Assembly (NCBI RefSeq): GCF_900111235.1
Contig: NZ_FOJI01000003.1
Location: forward strand, 1-64,000
Direction: 5' to 3'
From: [Clostridium] fimetarium
Lineage (GTDB): Bacteria > Bacillota > Clostridia > Lachnospirales > Lachnospiraceae
DNA length: 64,000 bases
Shown in pieces: positions 27,530-37,158 of this stretch. The position numbers and the translations under genes are program-made. A model generated the notes under the pieces. That model ran no database searches and had not been told where the DNA came from. It saw nothing but the letters and a program-made list of their open reading frames with translations. Within the stretch, counting starts at the first letter, position 1. The number at the start of each line of letters is the position of its first letter.

Positions 27530-28363
27530 TTATAACATCTCCTTTCTAGCTTCAAAATCTTTCATTATCAAATCATATTCTTCCTTTGTTGGAATATGAT
27601 GGTGCCATGCAGGTTTATTCTCCATTACTGTCGAACCTTTTCCCTTTACAGTGTTGGCAATCAGTATAGTTGGTTTACCTTTGGTCACTTTGGCTTCTTC
27701 GAAGGCTGCATTGAGCTGTTCAATATCATTACCATCAGCCACATTTATCACATGCCAGCCAAAACTTGCAAAACGAGTATAAAGATCATCATGTCCCATA
27801 ACATCTTCTGTATTACCGGAGATTTGCAAACGGTTGCGGTCTACTACGGCACAGAGGTTATCCAGATGATACTGGTTTCCTGCCATTGCAGCTTCCCATA
27901 CAGATCCCTCTGCCAGTTCTCCATCACCCATCACAGTATAAACACGGTAATCCTTTTTATCCATTTTTCCAGCTAATGCCATTCCTATACAGACAGGAAG
28001 TCCATGCCCTAGAGAACCAGAATTCATTTCGATTCCAGGCAGTTTATTATTTGGGTGTCCAATAAATTGGGACCCAAATTTACTATAGTCCTCTGTTACT
28101 TTTTTGATATCCAGAAAACCTTTTCTAGCAAGTACTGCATAATAAGCCTCTACACAGTGTCCTTTGCTCATAACAAATAGGTCTCTATTATTGTCATTCA
28201 TGTTTTCAACACTGATATTCATCTGTTTAAAATACAGTGTTACGAGTATCTCCATCACACTCATATCTCCACCAATATGACCGTTATTACCAGCTACAAT
28301 CATATCAATAGTTTCTTTTCTAAGATCATAAGCAAGTCTGCTTAATTCTTTCATATCACTCAT
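27530..28363 (-). CDS. Transketolase N-terminal subunit, second set
   Basis: A 277-aa thiamine-diphosphate-binding half. Motifs seen: AGNNGHIGGDMSVMEILVTL (the usual GHPGG is GHIGG), SKGHCVEAYYAVLA, GSLGHGLPVCIGMALAGK, and GDGELAEGSVWEAAM. I choose the ATG at 28363, placed after GAGAGGTG; it starts 1 bp after the isomerase stop, so translation is coupled. The pair with the next gene would act on the phosphoketose made by the isomerase and kinase of this operon. Confidence 0.86.
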   Translation of the reverse strand: MSDMKELSRLAYDLRKETIDMIVAGNNGHIGGDMSVMEILVTLYFKQMNISVENMNDNNRDLFVMSKGHCVEAYYAVLARKGFLDIKKVTEDYSKFGSQFIGHPNNKLPGIEMNSGSLGHGLPVCIGMALAGKMDKKDYRVYTVMGDGELAEGSVWEAAMAGNQYHLDNLCAVVDRNRLQISGNTEDVMGHDDLYTRFASFGWHVINVADGNDIEQLNAAFEEAKVTKGKPTILIANTVKGKGSTVMENKPAWHHHIPTKEEYDLIMKDFEARKEML

Positions 28364-28364
28364 A

Positions 28365-29765
28365 TCATTCACCTCTCAGATAAGCTTTTATATCTTCTTC
28401 AATCGGGTCATAAAAATCAGGTTTTACGCCTATGTATTTGCATGCTTCAAATAAAACTGGGACCACATTTTTATGGATTCCTACACAATGATGAATGTAT
28501 GGCCCTTCCACAATTTTTGCTTCCAAACGCTTAATATTCTTTACTTCTACCCAAAGATAAGTCCCAATTCCTTTCGGACCATCAATTCCTTTTGCATTAC
28601 CTAATAATAACGAATACTCTCCATTATCTCCATCGAAACGTACCAATGACACCTCTCCGTGTTTTGCCTCTGCAGTGATGCTTCCTGGATAATCAAATGC
28701 CAGTGGATAGGTCAATTTTGCTTTCTCTTTTGCAATGGAAATAGGCCATGGACCACAGTGCTGTAACAGCTCACCGTTATCCACATCAGGATGGCGGATA
28801 GTCCAATCTGCGAAGAAACTTCTGATCTCGCCCATTCCTGCTGCTTCCACCATAAGTGATGTAATGGCGCCGTGGATATCAGTCTCACACGCAACCGGGA
28901 TTCCCTCATCGTTTAATAAAGAGTTTGCTGCACATGGCATAATGCCAAGTTCGCTCTGCAGCTGGTTCCAACACTGGATGGCGATGGCTTTGCAGCCATA
29001 CTTAACGGCCAGACGCTTCATTGCTACTTTCAACGCTGCGACATTTTCCAGTTCGTTGTCTTTGATACAGATTTCCATATTATCACGGCAGAACTGCATT
29101 ACTTCTTCTACTTCTGTCTTATCTTCTTTTGCCTTCTTCACTTCATTGGTCAGCTCTGGCATTGGGATTGGTGACAACTGAATGTTAAATTTCTCTAACA
29201 ATTCCCCTTCATTGCACATGGTGGTCCAGAAATCAAATGGTCTTGTGGAAATCTGAAGAATACGAATACTCTTAAAAGTTTTCACTACATTACATACTGC
29301 AAGAAAATCACGAAGGCCTCTCTCGAATACAGTGTCACTTAATCTGCAGTTGGTCAGATAGGTGAATGGAATTCCAAATCTCCTTAATACCTTTCCTGTA
29401 GCAAACAGACCACACTGGGTATCTCTAAGACGCGTTCCATCGGCTTCCGGTCTCTCATCCAAAGGTCCCCATAATAGAACCGGTACATTTAACTCTTTTG
29501 CAAGTCTAGCACACTCATATTCTGTTCCAAAGTTACAGTGGGGAAGGAAAAGTCCATCGATTTTCTCTCTTTTGAACTTCTCTGCAATCTTATACATATC
29601 TTCATCTCTATATAGAAGACCCTCTTCATTGATATCCGTGATATCTACAAAGCAAATTCCCAACTCCTCTAGTCGTCTCGCAGTCAGTCCTCGATATTTG
29701 ATTGCATCAGGTGCACTGAAAATACTTCTTCTAGTTGGCGCATAGCCAAGCTTGATTTTATCCAT
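28365..29765 (-). CDS. Fucose isomerase-like sugar isomerase
   Basis: A 466-aa cytoplasmic protein of the L-fucose/L-arabinose isomerase superfamily. It opens with KLGYAPTRRSIFSAPDAIKY and has the Rossmann-like first half (DGLFLPHCNFGTEYECARLA, VPVLLWGPLDERP). The fucose-isomerase C-terminal domain contains CETDIHGAITSLMVEAAG and a metal-binding His near the end (YIHHCVGIHKNVV). It likely converts an aldose to a ketose and is first in an operon with split transketolase and FGGY kinase. A perfect AAGGAGGTTAAGAACT site precedes it. Similar genes are annotated only to family level, so substrate is open. Confidence 0.78.
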   Translation of the reverse strand: MDKIKLGYAPTRRSIFSAPDAIKYRGLTARRLEELGICFVDITDINEEGLLYRDEDMYKIAEKFKREKIDGLFLPHCNFGTEYECARLAKELNVPVLLWGPLDERPEADGTRLRDTQCGLFATGKVLRRFGIPFTYLTNCRLSDTVFERGLRDFLAVCNVVKTFKSIRILQISTRPFDFWTTMCNEGELLEKFNIQLSPIPMPELTNEVKKAKEDKTEVEEVMQFCRDNMEICIKDNELENVAALKVAMKRLAVKYGCKAIAIQCWNQLQSELGIMPCAANSLLNDEGIPVACETDIHGAITSLMVEAAGMGEIRSFFADWTIRHPDVDNGELLQHCGPWPISIAKEKAKLTYPLAFDYPGSITAEAKHGEVSLVRFDGDNGEYSLLLGNAKGIDGPKGIGTYLWVEVKNIKRLEAKIVEGPYIHHCVGIHKNVVPVLFEACKYIGVKPDFYDPIEEDIKAYLRGE

Positions 29766-29830
29766 AGTTCTTAACCTCCTTAAAATCAGTTTTGTTAGTT
29801 TATCTATGACTAAAGTATAGTTTTGTTAAA

Positions 29831-29868
29831 ACTTTATTACAATGAATAATAAAGTGGAATAAACTTTA
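29831..29868. promoter_or_regulatory. Overlapping inverted repeats, LacI operator candidate
   Basis: In the 200-bp divergent region, ACTTTATT (29831-29838) and AATAAAGT (29848-29855) form a perfect 8-bp inverted repeat with a 9-nt spacer. TAAAGT (29850-29855) and ACTTTA (29863-29868) form a second, sharing one arm. Further AACTTTA copies follow to about 29890. LacI-family proteins bind such palindromes, and the divergent LacI gene makes it the natural candidate. Confidence 0.45.
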
Positions 29869-29966
29869 TTTATAACTTTATTTTAACTTTACACTTGCTA
29901 TATTTTCATATTTTCATATAATAAGAATATAAGAATATAAGAATGTAACCAGGGAAGGATCTAAAT

Positions 29967-30974
29967 ATGTCCATCACAGCAAAAGAACTTGCACTAAAAC
30001 TAAATTTATCTACCACCGCAGTTTCCATGGCTTTAAATAATAAAGCTGGAGTAAGTACGGAAACCCGATCAAAGGTTATGGAAGCAGCCGAAAAATATGG
30101 ATATGACTTTTCCAAGCTATCCATGAAGTCAAATAAAAATGGAAGCATTTATACCATCTGGTACCGGAACAGTAATGCAGTTATATCCTATTCTCCTATT
30201 TTTAATGAATTGATGGATGGAATTGAACGGGAATGTCAGATTCAGAACTATAAAGTGAAAATCCTTAATTTTTATGAAAAAAGAGATGTATTACAAAGAT
30301 TATTAGAAGATCTACGTGTTTCTGACTGCATTGGGATTATTCTTCTGGGCACTGAACTGAGCGAGGAAGCAGGGAAATCATTTCTCACCCTTTCCATCCC
30401 AACGGTGATCCTGGATTCCTATTATGATTCCTTAAACTGCAACAGTGTGTTGATCAATAACCGTCATGGGGCTTATCTTGCTACAGATTATCTAATTTCT
30501 CGCCGAATGAAACAACCTGGACATTTACAGTCATCGCTACCACTTCGTAATTTTACGGAGCGTGAGGAAGGTTTCCAGAAAGCGGTCCGTGATAATGGTA
30601 TGGCTGCTTCCAACTGTATTGTTCATAAAGTAGCTCCATCCATTGATGGAGCCTTTGCAGATATGTTGGAAATTTTGGATCAGAATGTTTCCTTGGCCGA
30701 CTGTTATTTCGCGGATAACGACCTTATTGCCATCGGTGCAATGAAGGCCTTAAAGCTCCGTGGTTATCGGCTTCCGGAAGATATCTCCATCGTAGGATTT
30801 GATAATATTTCAGAAAGCAGGGTCATCGATCCAACACTGACTACCATCAGCATTCCCAGATTACACATGGCTGAGATTGCAGTTCGAAAACTGGTGGAAT
30901 GTATTAATACACCAGTTCCTTACACAACAAAAATCGAGGTTTCTACAACACTAGTAAAACGTTTTTCCGTTTAG
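29967..30974 (+). CDS. LacI-family transcriptional regulator
   Basis: A 335-aa repressor. The N-terminal helix-turn-helix is TAKELALKLNLSTTAVSMAL with hinge NNKAGVSTETRSKVMEAAEK. The periplasmic-binding-like effector domain follows (ADNDLIAIGAMKALKLRGY, ISIVGFDNISESRVIDPTLT, ISIPRLHMAEIAVRKLVE). It is transcribed divergently from the isomerase-transketolase-kinase operon, and candidate operators lie between them, so it most likely represses that operon until a pathway sugar is present. It is the last host-type gene before the recombinase module. Confidence 0.9.
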   Translation: MSITAKELALKLNLSTTAVSMALNNKAGVSTETRSKVMEAAEKYGYDFSKLSMKSNKNGSIYTIWYRNSNAVISYSPIFNELMDGIERECQIQNYKVKILNFYEKRDVLQRLLEDLRVSDCIGIILLGTELSEEAGKSFLTLSIPTVILDSYYDSLNCNSVLINNRHGAYLATDYLISRRMKQPGHLQSSLPLRNFTEREEGFQKAVRDNGMAASNCIVHKVAPSIDGAFADMLEILDQNVSLADCYFADNDLIAIGAMKALKLRGYRLPEDISIVGFDNISESRVIDPTLTTISIPRLHMAEIAVRKLVECINTPVPYTTKIEVSTTLVKRFSV

Positions 30975-31213
30975 AATTCTTTCTTAACATAGGATAAGTG
31001 AAGATACATCAATAGCAACATTTTCATCTGACGAATATAAAGACTAATTAAAGGTTGAACTCTTGCATTATAGAATTTAGTTTTTCAATCTAGGTATAAT
31101 ACAAATTATTGTATGTATCAACAAGATTTTCGAACTGTTGTTCTTTTGTTGTTTATTTACCTAATTATACCTTACTTAATTTAACATACATACCTTCCAG
31201 TAATAAGGACATA

Positions 31214-31239
31214 GAAAAAGAGACGTATTTCTGCGTCTC
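31214..31239 (-). terminator. Rho-independent terminator of the recombinase operon
   Basis: On the minus strand GAGACG-CAGAAATA-CGTCTC is followed by TTTTTC, right after the stop of the last recombinase gene. A 6-bp G+C-rich stem with T-run is a clear terminator. The 30975-31213 stretch left of it has no gene and should contain the element's left junction. Confidence 0.75.
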
Positions 31240-31247
31240 CCCCACTA

Positions 31248-32861
31248 CTATGCCACCTGCTCCAGCAACTTCATCAGCATATCCTCAAATTCAGTCTGAT
31301 ATTTCCATTTGATTTCAATTCTCTCTTCTGAATAGACGATCACCTTATCAATCAAATCATTCATAACCGCATCTGAAAAAACACTTACATTCTTATATTT
31401 TTCTATTAAGTCACTCAATTTATGTTCTAATATTTCCCGTTCTTCCCTATCACCAATTCCATTGCAAATTTTCAGTTTTCTTTCTTCCAATTCTTCAATT
31501 TGCATTGCAAGCTGCTTCTTACGCAATATATATTCTTCCCTTGAAATTGAGTTTAATCGATATCTTTCATACAGATTCATTTTTGTCTGCTGCAATTTAT
31601 TAATCGCATTATCTGCATCAGCTACCGTCATTTCTGCTTTATTTTCTTTATATATCTTCTGTTTCAAGTCTCTAATAAGTTTTTCTGTATCACATAGCAG
31701 CTTAATATGATTTTGTATTAATTCAACCATCGTACTCATCATATCCTTTTCATACACCTTAATTTCTGAACATTTATCTTCAGTGTATCTACTTCTAGCA
31801 CATTCATAATAAGGATTAATCGTCGTATGGCTCCTTCTGAGCAATCTTCCACAATCTGCACAGTAATAGAATCCTTTTCTCCTATAGTCACCAAGCAGAA
31901 TAGTTTCCTTCTCCGTAGGGGGCATAATATCATTATTTACTTTCCAATATATTTCCTTACTAACGATCCCTTCATGAGTTCCTTTAACAATAATCCACTC
32001 ATCTCTATTTACACGTTCACTCTCTTGCTTTGCGATTTTCGTACGTACTCTGACATTACTTATCATATCGCCAGCATACCTTTGGTCCCTGATAATCTTC
32101 AAGACCTTCGGTGATGTCCATACAGTCTTATCATCAATCACATACTTTCTGTGTCTGTTAGTATTACTATAACCCGCTGGCGTAAAGATTTCTAGTCCAT
32201 TCAATTTACGTGCTATATTAGAACCATTTAAACCGTTTAGTGCATACTTAAATATCAGTTTGACAATTGGTGCTGTCTCTTCATCAATAATCAACTTATG
32301 TTTATCAGTGGGAGCCTTCTTATATCCAAATATAGCATATGGACTAATAAATTCACCCTTTTTCTGTCTGCTATGAACAGCACTCTTTACCTTCTTAGAC
32401 AAATCTTTTACATAATAATCATTAATAAGATTCTTCATTGGAATACTGATACCATCTGATGTTTCCATTACATTTTCACTATCATAACCATCATTTATAG
32501 AGATAACCCGTATTTCTAATTCTGGAAATACCTCTTCCAGATAATGTCCAACCCCAAGAAAATTTCTTCCTAATCTTGAATAATCTTTTAAAATAATGAT
32601 TCCTATTTTTCTAGTAGATGCGTCACTAATCATTCTCTGAAAACCAGGCCTATCAAAATTGGTTCCTGAATATCCATCATCACAATATTCTAATGTAACT
32701 AATTGCGCAAATTCTTTGTGACGTTTTAGATAATCATTTACCAATTTTCGTTGATTAGAAATACTATTGCTTTCTTCTTTCAATGAATCTTTACTTCCAA
32801 CATCATAGTCTTCTTCTGATAGCCGTAAATAAACTGCTATTGTATTATTCTGCGATTCCAT
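31248..32861 (-). CDS. Large serine recombinase, third of three
   Basis: A 537-aa site-specific recombinase. The catalytic domain has YLRLS with the presumed nucleophile S15, then SISNQRKL, DGYSGTNFDRPGFQRMI and KDYSRLGRNFLGVGHYLEE. The recombinase domain contains GSNIARKLNGLEI, and a zinc ribbon (YCADCGRLL ... CARSRYTEDKCSE) precedes a coiled-coil region that mediates synapsis. All catalytic elements appear intact. It overlaps the previous recombinase gene by 17 nt, so the three are co-translated. It probably excises or integrates the island together with its partners. Confidence 0.9.
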   Translation of the reverse strand: MESQNNTIAVYLRLSEEDYDVGSKDSLKEESNSISNQRKLVNDYLKRHKEFAQLVTLEYCDDGYSGTNFDRPGFQRMISDASTRKIGIIILKDYSRLGRNFLGVGHYLEEVFPELEIRVISINDGYDSENVMETSDGISIPMKNLINDYYVKDLSKKVKSAVHSRQKKGEFISPYAIFGYKKAPTDKHKLIIDEETAPIVKLIFKYALNGLNGSNIARKLNGLEIFTPAGYSNTNRHRKYVIDDKTVWTSPKVLKIIRDQRYAGDMISNVRVRTKIAKQESERVNRDEWIIVKGTHEGIVSKEIYWKVNNDIMPPTEKETILLGDYRRKGFYYCADCGRLLRRSHTTINPYYECARSRYTEDKCSEIKVYEKDMMSTMVELIQNHIKLLCDTEKLIRDLKQKIYKENKAEMTVADADNAINKLQQTKMNLYERYRLNSISREEYILRKKQLAMQIEELEERKLKICNGIGDREEREILEHKLSDLIEKYKNVSVFSDAVMNDLIDKVIVYSEERIEIKWKYQTEFEDMLMKLLEQVA

Positions 32862-34539
32862 ATATTTCGTTCCTCCTTTGAATGACTATTGACAACTGCT
32901 CATCAAATTTTTCCTTAAAATTAAGATTGATTTTTATATCACCGCCTTGGCAAACCTCGATTCTACTAATTAACTGGTCTACCATTTCCTGATTCAATTT
33001 TTTAACTTTGCAATACTTACGAATATTCTTGTTTAATTTATCACTGCCCCCATACTCTTCTGAATATAAATTGTTCTTATTTCTATAAGCCTCAATTTGA
33101 CTATCTAGATTACTAATTCTGTCGTTATATTGGCTTGTTGCAAACTGATATTCTTCTTTATCCAAAAGGCTCTCTTTATAATCACTATGTAACCCAGCAG
33201 CCAACGTAACATTTCTAGCTTTTTCCTTTTCAAGGGTACATATTTTTTCTAGATATTCTTTCTTCTTTACTCTTGCTTCAGGTGTTTTATTCATTTCACG
33301 AATGGCTTTCCCATAATCAGAATAATTCTTGAAGTGCATCATAATAGTATCTAATACAACTGCCTCTAGCCGATCTTTTCTTATACTTCTCTGCTTACAC
33401 TCTGTTCCTTTACTTTCTCCATAAAGTCTGCATCGATAATAATATTGTGTTCCTGATTTTATGTGATTAATTCCTAACACCATTGCTCTTCCACAATCTG
33501 AACAAAATATTTTTCCTTTAAAAAGATTTTCATATGAATACTTATTTCCTGCTTGCTCCAAATTTATTTGATACTTCTCCTTACGGAGTTTGATAATATG
33601 CAAAACCTCATCAAAGGTTTCTTTTGATACCAATGCTTCATGCGTATTTTCTACTATAATCCATTCATTCTCTGGGCGCTTATGTTGTACTTCTCTATTA
33701 CTTAGTGATTGTTTAAAACGACCTTGTACCATATTTCCGAGATACATTGGGCTTACTAATATTTGTGCAATAGTTCCCTTTTTCCAAGGCATCCCTTTAT
33801 ATTTATCAGCTTTTACAAGACCTTTTTCATAACGATGTGCAAATGGAGATAGTACGCTTTCCTTATTGAGTATTTTTGCTATTTCACAATCGCTTATACC
33901 ATCTATTTTCATTTGAAATAACCGCCTTACAACTGGTGCTGTTTCTTCATCTATTACAAGTTTATTACAGTTACCTATATCTTTACTGTATCCGTAAGGT
34001 GCATATGCTCCAATATACTCCCCAGATAGTTGTTTTGTGCGGAAAGCAGACGTTAGCTTTCTTGAGAGATCCTTTGAATACTGTTCATTCATCATATTTT
34101 TTAAGGGAATAGATATTGTGTCTCTCTTACATTTTAAATCTGCACTATCATAATGATCATTAACAGATATAAATCGAATTTTATAAGCTGGAAATACATT
34201 TTCCATATATACACCAGCCTCTAAGTAGTTTCTGCCAAGCCTTGAACCATCTTTTACGATAACTGCTGTAAACTTCCCCGCTTCCATATCTTCAATCATC
34301 TGTTTAAAGCCTGGTCTCTCAAAATTGGTTCCAGTAAAGCCATTATCTGAATATATTTTGTATAACACAAAATCATGTTGTGCATTAATATAATCATTAA
34401 GCATCGCAATCTGAATTTCTAGCGAACTATCATCTTCTATTGACTTTCTAGCATAGATTGCTGTGAGAACAACATTTTGTTCTATATTTGTAGTCTGATT
34501 ATCAACTACATTATCAACATATTTTGATTTTCTTGCCAT
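32845..34539 (-). CDS. Large serine recombinase, second of three
   Basis: A 564-aa recombinase with YARKS (S33) as nucleophile motif, DNGFTGTNFERPGFKQMIED, KDGSRLGRNYLEAGVYMENV, recombinase domain with GISDCEIAKILNKESV, and zinc ribbon (IFCSDCGRAM ... CRLYGESKGTECK). It also has a long coiled-coil (about 425-500). Its start codon overlaps the stop of the upstream recombinase in a TAATG. It is clearly different from the flanking two, so the three are paralogs and not recent duplicates. Confidence 0.9.
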   Translation of the reverse strand: MARKSKYVDNVVDNQTTNIEQNVVLTAIYARKSIEDDSSLEIQIAMLNDYINAQHDFVLYKIYSDNGFTGTNFERPGFKQMIEDMEAGKFTAVIVKDGSRLGRNYLEAGVYMENVFPAYKIRFISVNDHYDSADLKCKRDTISIPLKNMMNEQYSKDLSRKLTSAFRTKQLSGEYIGAYAPYGYSKDIGNCNKLVIDEETAPVVRRLFQMKIDGISDCEIAKILNKESVLSPFAHRYEKGLVKADKYKGMPWKKGTIAQILVSPMYLGNMVQGRFKQSLSNREVQHKRPENEWIIVENTHEALVSKETFDEVLHIIKLRKEKYQINLEQAGNKYSYENLFKGKIFCSDCGRAMVLGINHIKSGTQYYYRCRLYGESKGTECKQRSIRKDRLEAVVLDTIMMHFKNYSDYGKAIREMNKTPEARVKKKEYLEKICTLEKEKARNVTLAAGLHSDYKESLLDKEEYQFATSQYNDRISNLDSQIEAYRNKNNLYSEEYGGSDKLNKNIRKYCKVKKLNQEMVDQLISRIEVCQGGDIKINLNFKEKFDEQLSIVIQRRNEIYGIAE

Positions 34540-36212
34540 TAGATTGCCTCCCTTTTCATTTGTAAAAGCTTCTGAAGTTTTTCAATATATCGTGTACAAG
34601 TATCAAATTTATCCTGAAACTTAAACCGAATACTGATTCTACCATCTTCATACACATAAATAATGTCAATCAGCTGAGTAGCCACTTTACGTGATACCTC
34701 ATCAAGATTTTTATGCTTTTCAAATATTTCAACCCACCTTTTACGTTCACCTTTATCGTCAAATACCTGTGAGATTTCTTCATGTAAATGCTTGATTCCC
34801 CCTTGGGCCTCATCAATCCTGCGCTGATATTCCTGCTTAAGATACATATATTCATCTTTATCAATAATTTCTTCTCGCAGGTCTTCATATAGTGACAATT
34901 TCAGACTCTTACACTTAGCAATCTCTTCGTCATTCCATAAAACACGTTCGTCCAGTTTTGCTAATTCTCTTTTATTGAAATCTAATTCTGAAAGTTCATC
35001 CAAAATTGTGTCCATATCTAAAATAGAACCAACATGTTTTTGTATAGACATTAATATGGCTTGATTTAATGATTCTTCTTTTACAGAATGTGACTTGCAA
35101 CTACTTGTTTTCTTATTATAGGAACAGACAAAATATACATATTTCTTACCATTAGGACCAGGAACCGTCTTACGAATCATGCTATGTTTACAATCACCAC
35201 AAAACAATAGACCAGCATATGCGTATACTTTGGTTTCATCTGGTGCTGTCCTTGTATCTCGTTCCATTATTTCTTGAACCCTGATGAAATTCATTTTATC
35301 TATAATTGGTTCAATTGCATTTTCCTTGATAATCCAATCCTTTTTATTTTTAACCACTAGATGATCCGCTCTATAACTTGGCTTTGATCTTACTCCTTGT
35401 GTAAGTGTTCCAATATAAATATCATTTTTCAAAATTCTAGATACCGTCTGTGCACACCATTTCGCTTTATTATTTGTCTTAAAGCTACATTGAAAATTAC
35501 TGCCTTTCACCCTTTTATATTCCATTGGTGAAGGAATTCCTAACGAATTCAACTTATCCGCAATTCCAGTCTGATTTATCCCATCTAATTTCCAAATAAA
35601 GATGTCGTTTACAACTTTAGCAGCATAATCATCTACTACTAGCTCATTATTATCTTGTTCAGACTTCTTATATCCAAAAGAAGTAAACGCACCCGTATAT
35701 TCGCCCTTTCTTCTCTTTGCCTCCAAATTGGAACGAATCTTTACGCTAATATCCCTACTATATGCATCATTCAATAAATTCTTAAAGGGCACAATAATAT
35801 CATCATCAACTCCAACGGAATTTAACGAATCATAATTGTCGTTAATTGCAATAAAACGAATCCCCATAGATGGGAAGACTTCTTGAACGTATTGACCTAC
35901 CTTCAGATAGTTTCTCCCTACGCGGGAAAGATCCTTAACTATTATGCAATTAATTTTCTTTTCTTTTACATCTTGTAATACTAATTGGAAACCCGGACGA
36001 TTGAAATTAGTACCTGTGTAACCATCATCTTCACGAATGGCATGTACTTTTATTTCCGGGTATGAAATTAAGAACTGTTTTATCAGCTCTTTTTGATTTG
36101 AAATGCTATTACTCTCGTACTTATTACCTGTGTCAACGTCGCCGTCTTCCTTAGATAATCGTACATAGATATCAGCATTATAGATAATATTTGTACTTGT
36201 ATTCTTATTCAT
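34539..36212 (-). CDS. Large serine recombinase, first of three
   Basis: A 557-aa recombinase. The nucleophile motif is YVRLS (S20), followed by SISNQKELIKQFL, DGYTGTNFNRPGFQLVLQD and KDLSRVGRNYLKVGQYVQE. It has a recombinase domain, zinc ribbon (LFCGDCKHSM ... CSYNKKTSSCK) and C-terminal coiled coil. The ATG at 36212 is set by GGAGGTTCACAAT; an upstream in-frame ATG would overlap this site. It leads the three-recombinase operon. Confidence 0.9.
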   Translation of the reverse strand: MNKNTSTNIIYNADIYVRLSKEDGDVDTGNKYESNSISNQKELIKQFLISYPEIKVHAIREDDGYTGTNFNRPGFQLVLQDVKEKKINCIIVKDLSRVGRNYLKVGQYVQEVFPSMGIRFIAINDNYDSLNSVGVDDDIIVPFKNLLNDAYSRDISVKIRSNLEAKRRKGEYTGAFTSFGYKKSEQDNNELVVDDYAAKVVNDIFIWKLDGINQTGIADKLNSLGIPSPMEYKRVKGSNFQCSFKTNNKAKWCAQTVSRILKNDIYIGTLTQGVRSKPSYRADHLVVKNKKDWIIKENAIEPIIDKMNFIRVQEIMERDTRTAPDETKVYAYAGLLFCGDCKHSMIRKTVPGPNGKKYVYFVCSYNKKTSSCKSHSVKEESLNQAILMSIQKHVGSILDMDTILDELSELDFNKRELAKLDERVLWNDEEIAKCKSLKLSLYEDLREEIIDKDEYMYLKQEYQRRIDEAQGGIKHLHEEISQVFDDKGERKRWVEIFEKHKNLDEVSRKVATQLIDIIYVYEDGRISIRFKFQDKFDTCTRYIEKLQKLLQMKREAI

Positions 36213-36311
36213 ATTGTGAACCTCCATATTCTATCAACGGAATATGGAAATCCCACAAAGTTTAGTCCTTTTTTAGGTTAACATAACTTTCAAAGAATTT
36301 CCATAGTTTTT

Positions 36312-36572
36312 TTATCCATTTGCTAAAATTTTTTCAAATCTCTGCTCAAATGTGATATCTGTATCCTCATATTCAATCTTCACTGCTATCTTCCCCACTC
36401 GGTAACAATATGGATTACGAATTTTCTGTAAGAAATCCATAATTCTTTCTTCCAAAGGGAGATTCTCGTCAATACTTATTGTCCTAATGTCAACTAATTG
36501 CCCTTTATCAACCGTTCTGATATCTACATTTTTCATTGCATTTATCTCATTTTCAGCTTCAATACGAGTCAT
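36312..36572 (-). CDS. Small accessory protein of the recombinase module
   Basis: An 86-aa acidic protein (RTVDKGQLVDIRTISIDENL, then PLEERIMDFLQKIRNPYCYR). It has no catalytic motif or membrane segment. Such proteins (I believe DUF6870-type) sit beside recombinase clusters in Lachnospiraceae elements. A good GGAGG site precedes it. Role unknown; excision or directionality factor is a guess from position only. Confidence 0.6.
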   Translation of the reverse strand: MTRIEAENEINAMKNVDIRTVDKGQLVDIRTISIDENLPLEERIMDFLQKIRNPYCYRVGKIAVKIEYEDTDITFEQRFEKILANG

Positions 36573-36617
36573 TTCACACCTCCAAATCTATACAGATTAT
36601 TCAATACAGCTTTTCCA

Positions 36618-37040
36618 CTATGCATAATATTTGCAACTCATCATATCTTTTAACTTTTTCATAATTCTTATATGCTGTCTTGAAAGTGCTGAAGAAGATC
36701 TTCCAGTTTCATCAGCAAGCATACGAATTGACTTGCCTAAAAAATATATCTGATAAATAAACTCCTGATCTCTTTTCTTTAATATATTAATGGCTTCTCT
36801 GAGTGCTTCACTCAGAATATTTAATTCCACTTGCTCTTCCACTGATTTCTGTAACATATCTGCGACTAAATCTCCTCTTGACGTTTCACCATTTAAAAGA
36901 TTTTCATAAGCAAATGTCCCTTTTTCCAAATCTCTTTCTTCTTGGTATCTCTCAAACCGAGCTAATCTGTAATATTCCTTGTATACCGCTTCTGTTACTT
37001 CAACTAAAGTACCTTCTACACTTATATATTTCTTTGACAT
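36618..37040 (-). CDS. Sigma-70-like / phage-type activator protein
   Basis: A 140-aa protein whose C-terminal half has region-4-type helix-turn-helix content: ALREAINILKKRDQEFIYQI and SIRMLADETGRSSSALSRQH. The N-terminus (VEGTLVEVTEAVYKEYYRLA) is the block typical of element-encoded sigma-like proteins. It lacks regions 2 and 3 of a full sigma factor. It probably activates transcription of the recombinase genes downstream. The start at 37040 follows an AAGGAGGAAGCAGAT site; the longer frame is not supported. Confidence 0.7.
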   Translation of the reverse strand: MSKKYISVEGTLVEVTEAVYKEYYRLARFERYQEERDLEKGTFAYENLLNGETSRGDLVADMLQKSVEEQVELNILSEALREAINILKKRDQEFIYQIYFLGKSIRMLADETGRSSSALSRQHIRIMKKLKDMMSCKYYA

Positions 37041-37158
37041 ATCTGCTTCCTCCTTCTTTTGCGAAAGGGGGAGCCTGAATAGCCATGACAATCTACGCTA
37101 ATTCGACTGCTATAAACCCTTTACAGCAATTCCCCAGCGTAAATATCTGGTGGTCCTA

